Origin: Amborella trichopoda
Taxonomy: Eukaryota; Streptophyta; Magnoliopsida; Amborellales; Amborellaceae
NCBI RefSeq assembly: GCF_000471905.2
Contig: NW_006496077.1
Span: forward strand, 580,945 to 644,944
Length of the DNA stretch: 64,000 nucleotides
Direction of reading: 5' to 3'
A program made the position numbers and the translations under genes. Below, one piece after another: positions 11,086 through 21,373 of this stretch. Numbering within the stretch: position 1 is the first letter of the stretch; every line of letters begins with the position of its first letter. The notes beneath the pieces were generated by a model. That model saw nothing but the letters and a program-made list of their open reading frames with translations. It did no database searches and was not told the DNA's origin.

Positions 11086-11953
11086 GGCGTAAAACTCGAT
11101 TTTCACTTTTTCACTGGAGGTAAAAAAGCTTGAGGTAAAAAAAGGTTTAAACTATGAGAAGGGGATTTCCAGCAGGAGTTGGGCGAGCTCAAGGGGATTT
11201 TAGCAAGATTGGCTGGAGTTTGCCAGTACGCAGGGGGAGATTGCAGTGAAGTTGCAAGAGTTTGGTATAAGGGCAGGGAGTTCACTAGAAAATAGGGAAC
11301 TCAGGCTGTGGCTCTTGAGGATTTGGCGAAGGCAGAAGAAGGCAGGAGTTACAATGGTGTGTTGCCCGAGATTTTCTGCTGCTTCTTGGCTGTTTTTTGA
11401 CCGGCACAAGTGATTTTTTGGTGATTTGCTGGAAGTTGCAAAGGATTTTCGGAAGGAGTTCCAGCAAGAAATCGAAGGGTCAGGGGGAGACAAACCATCG
11501 CTGAAGCTGGACGGTTGCATCAAAAATCATGTAACCCTCGGGGAGGTAAAATGTCTTAGGTCATAAAAATGATGAGTCATCAGGAGGTGAACAGCCATGG
11601 TGAAGCATACGGCCTACGCTTACTTAGGATAGGAAGCTGGTGCTGAACCCAGCCGGTGCTGACACAGCCGGTGCTGGTCCTCAAAAGACTGTCGGCACTA
11701 GGGATTAGAAACACAATTGGTGCTGACACGGTCGGCATTGATCATGAAAAAAGGTAGCCGGCTCTAGGAGTTGGGAGCACAACCGGCACTGGCCATTGGA
11801 GGACACAGCCAGCTCTAGCTTCAAACGGTACTTACCAATGCATGGTCAGCATCATGGTGCGCATGACATTGTTCGCATGCGACAATGGGTCACATGTGGG
11901 AACTGTTGTGCTCGACACTAAGTTGGGTAGGCAAAGGGGTCATGACGGGTGGT

Positions 11954-12103
11954 AAGGCTTGGCTTATGAATCCCGTTGGAAGCCAAGTCCTCCAGCACAA
12001 TAGCGAAGTCCATGTTCTGTGGAAGGGCATCCACTGTGAACTGGACATGCTCTCCATCATAGGCCAGTTCCTTGGCAGAGAAGTCTGCTTTGTATGTTTG
12101 AAA
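11954..12103 (-). pseudogene. Captured AGO4-clade Argonaute fragment, element II copy
   Basis: The - strand has exactly 50 open codons: FQTYKADFSAKELAYDGEH, then FTVDALPQ, then MDFAIVLEDLASN. Compared with the other two copies one codon (an Asn of the Asn-Asn pair before Met-Asp) has been lost in frame, so the reading frame is kept. It is in sense with pol, about 450 bases beyond the integrase end. KELAYDGE is closer to cellular Argonaute than the element I copy. It is a fragment of the N domain only. Confidence 0.8.
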
Positions 12104-12449
12104 TACTCGTCAGATGAATTGAAGTTGACTCAGAAATGGTTGAGTTCTTCTTTTGTCCTGTAACCATCCTCTTATGGTGGCACTCATCCAATGAATTTAA
12201 GCTGACTCTGCAAGTGGTTTTGGTTCTTCTTCATGATGAGGGTGCTTCTTTGGTGGGTTTTCTTCTTCATCATGAGGAGAGCAATTCTTTGGTGGGTTTG
12301 CTTCTTCTTCAGGAGGAGAGCAACTCTTTTGGGCTTGTAACCTCCCTAATAATGGGCTTTTTGGCTTGTAACTTGTAACTCGTTTTACTGCAATAAAAAG
12401 AGTTTGAATTTGTTTGGACTATCTCGCCTTCTTTGCATTGACTCTCTTT

Positions 12450-13400
12450 TCTTGAATATGCATCATGGATAGTATTTCTTGAGGTATCGCCCATTGATAG
12501 GGGGCATTGCCTCCTCTCCATCAAGATGTGCTAGTATGTAAGATGCATTTGGCAAGACATTTTTTACTATAAAGGGACCTTCCAAATTGGGGTCAAACTA
12601 CCCTTTATGCCAGCCATGCATAACAATCAGCCTCTTGACTACCAAAACTAGATCCCCACGGGCGAATGAGCAGACTTGATTGACTTATTGAAAGCCCTCT
12701 TCATTCTCCCTTGGTTGAGTTTGAGGTTCTGTTGAGCCTCTAACCTCTTTTTGTCGATCGCGTCCAAATCTTGATACCGAAGTTTGACTTTCTCATCTTC
12801 GATTAGTCCTTGATGTATAGCGACACGTAATGAAGGGATCTGAATTACGAAAGGTAAAACTACTTTATCCCCATAGATCAGAAGGAGTGAAATCAGTAGC
12901 ATTTCGTGTAGTAGTATGATAGAACCACAAGGCTTCAGGAAGCTTCTCATGCCAGTTCTTCTTTGTATTTGATACCGATTTTCGTAAAACGTTGCACAGT
13001 CTTATTGATGGCTTCAGCTAGGCCATTCGCTCGAGGGTGATACATAGTTGAATACCTCCATTCGAAAACTGAATTGGTTACCCAAGTGATCAATGTGGTG
13101 ACTTCGAAATTGAGGGCTGTTGTCCGAGATAATCTGGTCAGGAACCCCAAAACAGTATATAATGCGATGTCAGACAAAATTGGCCACAGTTGTCCCAAGA
13201 ACTTGTTTAAGGGGGACCACTTCAGCCCATTTAGAGAAATAATATGTTGCAGCAAGAATAAAGACATGACCCAATGCCGAAGGAGGGTTAATAGTCCCAA
13301 CAATGTCATACCCCATTGTGAGAAGGGCCATGACGCCACTGTAGGGTGTAAGGGCTCTAGAGGCTGGTGAACGAGACTTGAATGTACCTAGCACACTTGG
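12450..13400 (-). pseudogene. Integrase remnant of element II
   Basis: At 13170-13394 the text GYDIVGTINPPSALGHVF has the first catalytic Asp. The frame shifts near 13180 and the Glu region (ANGLAEAINKT) reads at about 13000-13040 in the 12947-13339 frame. The C-terminal part, with an Ala-Phe-Asn-Lys-Ser string and a degraded GPF/Y domain, runs to about 12480. No chromodomain is present. Confidence 0.8.
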
Positions 13401-13630
13401 AACTTTTTGGCATAGTTTATGGAATCATTGATCATGGAAGGCCAACAATACCCCAATCTTTGTATCCGTTCATAGAGCTCAGGACCGGACTGGTGTAGTC
13501 CACATATGCTTGAGTGTACCTCTTCTAACACCTTATTTGCTTCTTGTACGTCCACATATCTAAGAAGAATACCGTCAAATGACTGTCTGAAGAGAGCATC
13601 TCCTTCAAGGAGGGTATACTTAGTAGACAA
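13388..13630 (-). pseudogene. Integrase zinc-binding (HHCC) domain, element II
   Basis: The 80-codon frame reads YTLLEGDALFRQSFDG, then EEVHSSICGLHQSG, then a YWP-like Tyr-Cys-Trp-Pro and a final KFQVC. The two His of the HHCC domain are in VHSSICGLH; the first of the paired Cys is replaced by Phe in KFQVC, so metal binding would be lost. Confidence 0.75.
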
Positions 13631-13829
13631 TTGACATACACTGTTGCACTTGGCACTATCTTTCGGGAGTCTACCATGTTTTAGGAAACTAGTGTTGGGT
13701 TCTCTTCAATCTTCAACCTATTCAATTTTCGTGCATATTGGGTCAAAGAACTCCGGTTTCTAGTTCTGAACCTTAGCTCGTTGACTCCGTTCCATTTCGT
13801 ACTCAGTCTTGATTACTTCTTTAACTGAT

Positions 13830-14330
13830 AGAAGTGCTCCGAAGGGATAAGGAGGGAACTCAAAGAAGATATTTCTCTCCTCATCTGCGTCTACCTCGGT
13901 TCATAGTTCAATGTGTCTCCATTCTGCTACCTAGACAAGTGTGGGTCTTGATGAGGACAATTGAATTGTAGCCCCGAGTTTTGCAAGTGCAAGTTTAGCT
14001 TCCTGGGGATGTGACTCAAGGATACATCCTCAAAATGGGCCATATATGATCTGCAGTATCGTGATAAGGCTTGAGAGTGTGTTTCCTCATAGATCCCTTT
14101 GAGCTATCGGATAACCAACTCAGAGTCATCATAAATCTTGATCTGCTCCAAGTCGAGGTCGAAAGCTATCTCCAACCCGATTATGAGGCTTGATATTCTG
14201 CTTCATTATGAGAACTGGCCTGAGCGAGAGAGAAAGAAAGTGGCAATACTCCTCCTCTCAGAGTTAGGAATACTACCCTGGCACCTCCTCGATCTGATTG
14301 CAAGGATCTGTCGAAGTACAATTCCCACGA
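13830..14330 (-). pseudogene. Archaeal-type RNase H of element II
   Basis: Downstream of the pol RNase H, the - strand has WELYFDRSLQSDQGGA, then a HNEAEYQA string near 14210, then YDDSELVI near 14120. These are the Asp, Glu and Asp blocks of the second RNase H found in Tat-lineage elements. Frames are broken. It lies before the HHCC domain, as expected for the lineage. Confidence 0.7.
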
Positions 14331-14339
14331 GTGAGCAAG

Positions 14340-15340
14340 TTCAGCACCAAACACTTCTTAATCAGGGAGGTCGCTTGATAATGGACATCCTGTCGGTATG
14401 GGGTGTGTTGCAAGAAAATCAGCCAAGGCCTGGCCCTTGATGGCCTTTTGTGGGACATACGTGATGTCGATTTCCATCTGCAATAATGCCCACTTAGCAA
14501 GGCACCCTGACAAGAAGGGGCATGTCATTAGAAACTCTATAGGATCTGCTTTTGATATGAGTTTCACTTCATGAGCAAGCAAGTAATTATGGAGTTTTTG
14601 TATTGTGAAGAGTAAGGTCAATCACATCTTCTCTATGGGGGGATAATTCTTCTCTGTCCCTTTCATCCTACGGCTGAGATAGTACAATGCCATTTCTTTT
14701 CCCTCGTCATTGTTTTGTGCCAACAATGCCCTGAGTGACTGGTACAGAACATTCACGTATAGAATGAAAGGTTTTCCCAATACTGGGGTAGAGAGCACTA
14801 GAGGGTTGAGTAAATATTGTTTAATGTCATCAAGAGCTGCCTGACATACTTCATCCGAAATGAATGGAGTATCCTTCTTTAGCAGGTGAGTAAAGGGTTT
14901 ACAGGGACCTGAGAGGTTTGAGATAAATCTGCGAATATAAGCCATCTGTCCTTGGAGAGATCGCAGATGTCGCAGTGTAGTTGGTGACGGCATTTCTTGG
15001 ATTTCCCTGATATTGATCGGCTCCACTTCTAGCCCTCTGTGCCTAACAATGAACCCTAAGAATTTTCTCGAATGCATACCAAAAGCACATTTCAATGGGT
15101 TCATTTTAAGTTGATGAAGACGTAATCACTCGATTACCTTTTCAAGGTCTCTCATGTGAGCATTCTTCGCTTTGGATTTTGACATCAAGTTATCTACATA
15201 ACACTCCACCTCTTTGTGCATCATGTCTTTGAAGATGGTCGTCATCGCTCTCTGGTATGGGGCACCAGCATTCTTCAATCGAAAAGGCATCATTGTGTAA
15301 CCCTTTTGGAGTCAAGAACGCAGTGGCATCTTCATCTTCG
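14340..15340 (-). pseudogene. RT C-terminal half and RNase H, element II
   Basis: The - strand frame 14622-15104 has KCAFGMHSRKFLGFIVRHRG, RRFISNLSGPCKPF and LYYLSRRMKG, the RT connection and RNase H start. Upstream the RT catalytic motif at 15189-15200 reads YVDN instead of YVDD, which removes one catalytic Asp. 14358-14621 continues with ALADFLATHPIP. Frameshifts lie near 14622 and 15105. Confidence 0.88.
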
Positions 15341-15369
15341 AGCGCCATCCACATCTGATTATAATCGGA

Positions 15370-16215
15370 TTATCCATCCATGAAGGAGAAGATCCGGTAG
15401 TGGGTCGTAGAGTTGATGAGCATCTCGGTCAATAGTAATGGGAAGTCATCTTTGGGACAGGCAGTATTGGGATCACGGAAGTCGATGCAAACCTTGATTT
15501 GACAAATCTTCTTCTTGACAGGAACAACATTTGCTTGCCATTTTGGGTACTTGACCTCCCGAATGAAGCCAGCTTTTCTGAGTTTTGTAACTTTGGCGTC
15601 TAACTGCATTTCAAGGTCAAGCCAAAACCTTCTTGATTTCTTCTTGACAGGTTTGACAGTCGGATCAATGTCGAGACGGTGAATGATGACTTGAGGGTCT
15701 AAACCAGGCATCTCATGGTAATGCAAAGCAAAGATGTCTCGGTTTTCTCGCAAGAAAGTAGTTAAATCTTCTTTCTCTTTTGGAGACATATTCATTGAAA
15801 TGAAAGTGGGTCTGGGGTCGGCTTCGTCTCCAAGGTTTATCTCCTCAAGCTCGTCAGCTGTGACCTTACTGCCTTCTTCCCATTCTTCTAGGGCCTGCTG
15901 CAACTCTTCATCATTGTTTTTAGAGGTCTTTTGATCAACCTCAAGTGTACAGACCCATGACCTTGACATCTCTGATTCCGATAGAGCTCCAGGGTAGATC
16001 ATAGTTTCTGTACCTTTCCCAAATTGAGGAACAACTGGATCTTTTGTAAACATGGACTGCATATCCAGCTGCAGGAGTTCGAATTGGAGTTTATCGGGCA
16101 TTTGAGATTCAACGATTGTGGGGCGAGAAGTGTCCTCGTATGAATCACACGGTCTTTGCATGGGTGACTGCAGTGTCTGCCCCAAGCTGGCTGGTACTTC
16201 ACAGACTTGTATCAT
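15370..16215 (-). pseudogene. Pre-RT linker and RT N-terminal part, element II
   Basis: The longest open frame of element II (281 codons) starts in an acidic linker (EELQQALEEWEEGSK), passes the RT entry string HRLDIDPTVKPVKKKSRRF, then GFIREVKYPKWQANVV and DFRDPNTACPKDDFPLL, and ends at FSFMDG where the next residue should be Tyr of YSG. No protease Asp-Ser/Thr-Gly motif precedes the RT. Confidence 0.88.
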
Positions 16216-16439
16216 GTGGCAAGCTTCTTGAGAATAGAAGCTCTTCCTTCTTGATTCTCTTAATCTCTGTTCAAAGTCGAGCTCAGGGGGCCACTGGGGT
16301 TTCTTCGACTTTGACTTCTTGTGCTTCTTTGAAGAGGGTGGCTCTGCTTTGGCTTTAGCTGCTAGGGCGTTAGCAACTATTAAGAATCCAACTGCCTATG
16401 CCAGGGTATTTCTCAATCTTTTCGTTGCGTCCTGTTTAT

Positions 16440-19400
16440 GTTGATTCCTGATCACTTACTGGGACGTTGTAAAACTCTTGATATTCTCACATTTTCTTTG
16501 CGAATATATCATGGAAACTGGTGCATTCTCATAGGTAGTGGCCTCATATCTGGTGATACAGGCACCAATGGTCCTCAATCCCCTGAGCAAGGCGTCGAGG
16601 CTGCCTTGCTGGCTTCAGTGTGATTAGGCCTTCCTGAAGCATTATAACAAAGAAGGTGTGAAGGATATCAGGGGCTTCGTCTTCCTCTTGAACTGGTACT
16701 GCATGGGAGGCTTCTGCTGCCCTGAACTCTTTCTTTAAGTCTTAAAGCTTGATCTGACCCTTCTGAATCAGGGCCTCAATGAAATATTTTACCGTGAAGT
16801 AGTCATTTGTGGGGTGATTTATCGTTCTATGGTATGCACAATAATTTTCCAGAGTATCGAGCCTAATTTGCTCAGGGAACTTCTCTTCGAGAAGCTCGAT
16901 CATGTTTTGTTCCAATAATAATAAGAATAGTGCAAGGGCCCATTCTTTCTCAAAGGGGTAAACCTTGTTCTTATGCCTGGTGAAATAATCATCCTCATTA
17001 AGATTCGTCGGCTGGGGTACTCGGTTATATGATTGTTGTTACTTGGTAGTCTGCTGAGTTGTCTTTTCTGTGCTCACCCCTTTGGAGTGGTCCAAATTTT
17101 GGGAGGGAGCCTTCTTTGGATCAGTGACTACGACGGCTGCACTGATCACTCCCTTTTGTTGGCTACCCTAGGTGTTAGTCCGAGAGTTGCGATTTCCTTG
17201 GTTGTTCGCTGGGTTTGCAGATGCTTGTCGTGACCTGCCGCGGTGGCGTGATAGGCTTTCTATGCGGACTGATTTGGAAATTAGCTCTGACATGGAAGTT
17301 AGATTAGAGGCGTCAATGTGTAAAGAAATTTCAGGTCGCATGTTCCATTCGCAAGTTTGAACTTCTTCCTTCTCGGGCATAGGATTGGGAACTGGTCCAC
17401 AGGCTTGATGGTGTCTTGAGTCAGGGTGAGAAGCTCAATGGTTTGAACCTCTCTCTCGACCTCATAGAAATACTGATGGAACCGTTTCTCCATTTCCTCC
17501 CAAGTATGCACCGAGTTTGGGGGCAGTCGAGCATACCATTGAAAAGCTGGGCCGTCAAGGGTTTCAACAAACTGATGGAGAAGGAGTCTCCCAGCAGCCG
17601 CTGTTTCTCGACATGCTGCCTGGAAGTGGGCGATATGTTGATTGGGGGACTTGGTTCCCTTGAAGTGGGGAAACTTCCCTTTCTTGTAATATGACGGAAA
17701 CAGGACCAGGTCAATGTATGAGGGGTGCGCCTTTGATAAGGCATTGCACCCTGTATCCCCGAAATTTGCCTGTACTTCAAGGTATGGGTCACCATAGCAT
17801 CTATGTCTGCCTGCGAGAAGGGGTGAGGGACAGGATTGTCCTGTGAGGTAGAGGGAAGGGGCTGCCTTGGAGGTGCACCATCTGAGTGGTGGGAATTGAC
17901 CTCATGGTTAGCTGATTGTCATGCGGCATCTATACGACCAATCATTTTCATCATCGTGTGCACTGTGTCTTCAAACTTGTTCATGCAGTCTTCCTAGGAT
18001 TCAGGTTTGCCTATGACCATCAAGCTGACTGTTTCTCCTGGGAGGACAGTGTTAATTGCAGTTGAGGGCTAGTGAACTTGACGGGTCACACGCGGCAGAT
18101 CGATAAGCAGGGGGTCAGCATGCCCCGACTAAACCCTACACTTGTATGTCGATCGCATGAGGACCGATTCTCGAAGGTCTTGGGACCGTGGGCACTGAGT
18201 GGCTGGGTCATTTTCTATGACACAAGCCAAAGTGCAGGGCTCAAGGAATTCTTCTTCTGGGTACGTCATCTGAAGAGGGTAGAAGGGTTCAGGTGAAGAG
18301 GGTCATCAGAGCTAGTTACGCCGACCGCCTTGGCCACTTGCTTGGTGAGAATTCGTAAACCCCTATCGTGTTTAGCTTTGCGGTTTTGATGGACCTCGCC
18401 CCAAAACTGCGATCGAGATTGTGGCTGGTCGGCCTTTCTTACATAACAGAGGGTTGTCTCATTCAGGTGCGGCTAAGGATGAGGGTCAGGGACTGAAGTC
18501 ATCTTGGGACGAGGAGGATGAATGACTCAATCTTCAATCAAGTCTTTGCCCCGAGCTATTTTGTGAGCTTCGAAGACATGACCAAAATGATAGGGCTGGT
18601 TCAGGATGGTACTCTTGGAGAAGGTCTTCGAGTACCATGGCTGGAGGTGCATGCTTGAAGAAGGGGGAGCAAGTGAGAGCATGGTTGACTCATGAGAATG
18701 TCTAAGTCGAGGGCTAGGGGCTGTCAGAAATGATGATGCATGTGTGCCCCTTGAAGAAGGATTAAGGGTGACCTGGGGGTCAGGAGCAAGTGGTCTGGCC
18801 TTAGGAGGCCGAGAACTGTGAGGAAGTGTCTGCAAGAGAACATATAGAGGTCTGCCCCCTATAGGGTGCGCTTGTGTTTAATGAGTAGGAGGATGAGAAG
18901 ATCGTCTCTTGTGTACTCGGGTTGGAGAACTGATAGCATTGTCCCGAGTAGAGGGATGCATATGAGCAGCATATGCAGGACCAGGCCTTGAGAGGTCCGA
19001 TCTTGAACGCTGACTGGAGGTAACATAAGGGTGGCCCCGAGGTGTGGCTTGAGTGGATGACCCACGAGCCTTATGGTGTGTGAGAGCCACAAGGTCTCCT
19101 CCTCGTAGTGTTGAGCCACGACTCGTGGTGGTGAAGGAATGTGGGGGGTAGCCTTGTGGTGACCCACAGGAGCAATGACAACTTGTTTTCCTTTTACAGA
19201 GAGGGATTGGGCAGCCTTCCGGCGTACCTCAGTAATACAATCGACATGTGACTAACCGGTGTCAAGGTGCATGCTGTGTGAGGTAATAGATGTGTTGCCG
19301 ATGCAAGGTGCTTTGATGGAGGTTCTACCAGAGCATGGAGTCAGGAAGTTAGAGAATTTTTGGTCCCTCCTCACTCCAATCCAGGTTAAGACCTGGGAGT

Positions 19401-19533
19401 TAGACCTAGGGCCTTTGCTCAAAAGAAGGGTTGGGAATGAAGTTGACGAAACTTGTTCCTTAGGGACACTCGCGAATGCGGGGATGAGAAAATCCTCAAT
19501 CTGGGTGAATGGGTTACAGAACCCAGCAGCCAT
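16440..19533 (-). pseudogene. gag of element II
   Basis: The likely ATG is at 19533, about 75 bases inside the primer site, giving MAAGFCNPF.... A 93-codon frame runs to 19252, followed by low-complexity basic text with many frameshifts to about 17900. The core retrotransposon gag domain is at about 17299-17800 (WYARLPPNSVHTWEEMEKRF; NQHIAHFQAACRETA). The C-terminal part with the degraded C-x2-H-x4-H-x4-C motif is at 16440-16980. About 550 bases of gag-pol spacer present in element III are missing. Confidence 0.8.
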
Positions 19534-19607
19534 AAGTGATGTGTGAATGCAAAAAATAAAAGGACAAACTTAGCCAAACAAGTACGATCCGACTAAGGGG
19601 TAGCAAG

Positions 19608-19625
19608 TCCCCAGTGAAGTCACCA
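19608..19625 (-). other. Primer binding site of element II
   Basis: The - strand reads TGGTGACTTCACTGGGGA, starting three bases after the LTR terminal CCTAACCA. The leading TGG matches the CCA end of a tRNA. Element III has TGGCGACTCCATTAGGGA in the same place. I cannot name the tRNA with certainty; arginine tRNAs are used by related Ogre elements (from memory). Confidence 0.75.
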
Positions 19626-20429
19626 AGCTGGTTAGGTGCCTTAATCTCGCCCTCCGGATTAGGATGATCGGGTGGCACATGTCTCGGGTTTCAAGGGAGA
19701 CCTGAAACATTGAGATCGCTCTCTCGAGAACCTCATTCGAGAACAAGGGCAAGTATTACCAACTGATGAGAGAGGAATTTAAGGTGGGTTCAGGACTTAC
19801 TTGGGCTGGCTCGTGTGGGCACCCTCTTAGATCACGAAGAAAGCCCCCAGTCGTAAAACTGGTTTGGAGTTGCCTCCCTTAGCCTGTATTCTCCTATTTT
19901 CTACAATCACACACTTATGGAAAATATTATAAGATAGGTGGGTCAACAGACCTCACCTTGCCTTTTTGGCGAACGTACACAGGCGTGCACATTAATAAGA
20001 AGAAGAGAAGATTAAGAGAAGGAAGATGGAAGAGAGAAGAATTTGACCTGGCGAGGAGATCAGCACAGTGACTAAGCTAGTGGGTAATTGGCTTGACGTG
20101 GTAGTAAACCGGCTTCAATAACTCAGATCGGCTCAACAAAATTACTATTAGATGTCAATACAGATACTACCTAGCTAGACACGATGGTTAGTCTATCGGA
20201 ACAATAAAGCAAGCACATTAATTTTGGAACAACAACATTACGGCTAGACGACAGGACTACCATGATAGGTTAATCTCAACCCCTCTTAATCAAACTAAAG
20301 AACAACAAAAAGAGTGGAGATCATAAACAAAGAATAAGAGGTAAGATAAGAGCAGAAGAAGAGAATAGAAAGAAGGAGAGGAAGAGAAAGAAGGGAGGAG
20401 AAGAGTGTGTGAGAAAAGAGAAGAACGCA

Positions 20430-20990
20430 GATGGTGCTAGGCGTCACCGGCTGTATTAGGCAAAGACGAGGAAGAGGATACAGTCGGCATTGAGCATCAC
20501 CGGCTATGGTAGAAAAAGATGAGGAAGAGGACACAGTCTGCACTAAGCGTCGCTAGCTGTGGCAGACAAAGATGAGGAAGAGGACACAGTCGGTGTTGAG
20601 CGTCGCCGGCTCTGTTAGATAAAGACGAGAGAGAGAACACAATCGACACTTAGCATCGTCGACTGTGTTAAACAAAGAAGAGACAGAGAACACAATCGAT
20701 GATGAGCATCGCCGGCTGTGTTAGACAAAGAAGAGAGAGAGAACACAGTCGACACTGAACTTCTCCTGATGTGTTAGACAAAGAAGAGGGAGAAGATGCA
20801 GTCAGTGCTGAGCTTCATTGACTATGCTAGGTAGAAAAAAGAGAGAAGACGCAGTTGGTGTTGAGCTTCAACGATTGTGCTGGACAAAAGATAGAGAAAG
20901 CATACATTCGACTTTTAGCTTCGTCGGCTGTGTCAAAATAAGGGGATAGAGGATGGGATGCAGATGGTGCTGAGCATCATCGACCATGTT
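20430..20990 (-). repeat. 53-bp hairpin array, element II 5' LTR
   Basis: About ten units, with a well kept one at 20585-20625: an ACACAGTCGGTG arm and a CGCCGGCTCTGT arm around a short loop. Same array as 5490-6040. Confidence 0.75.
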
Positions 20991-21365
20991 ATGAAAAAAA
21001 GAGAAAGAAAGAGAGATAGAGATGGGAAGAAGAGAGAGAAAGAGAGATAAAGATGAGAAGAAGTGAAAGAAAGAGAGATAGAGATGAGAAGAAGAGAGAG
21101 AAAGAGAGATAAATATGAAAAGAAGAGAGAGAAAGAGAGATAGGGACGAAAAGAGAGGGGGGAGAGAGAAAGAGGAAGAAGAGGAGAGAGAAAGAAGGGA
21201 GGAGAGAAAGTTACCTTACCGAAGGGTATCGATCATTTTCTTCTCTATCCTCTCTCTCTCTCCAAGATGCACCCACGAACTCGAGAAGAAATCGAACTTT
21301 TATTGATGCTTCTATGAAATGAACTGAAGGTCTCTAGGGTTCTCTTTATAATTTGGCTTTGCATG

Positions 21366-21373
21366 TTTATATA
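21366..21373 (-). promoter_or_regulatory. LTR promoter TATA box, element II 5' LTR
   Basis: TATATAAA on the - strand, about 65 bases upstream of the AATAAA signal, defines the U3/R area. Transcription would start near 21340 and read left. Confidence 0.7.

Larger units (their letters stand above)
7821..11950 (-). other. 3' non-coding region of element II
   Basis: About 4.1 kb separates the 3' LTR from the Argonaute fragment. Next to the LTR (7821-7835) the - strand is purine-rich (GGCGGGGCAAG), the probable polypurine tract. From 7920 to 9110 the + strand carries coding-like text that also appears in elements I and III (see findings). 9590-10010 is the 96-bp minisatellite, 10020-10460 has repeated TGGGGATAA words, and 10500-10880 and 11640-11830 hold the CAGCCGGCGCTG-like motif. 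No sense gene is recognised. Confidence 0.7.
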
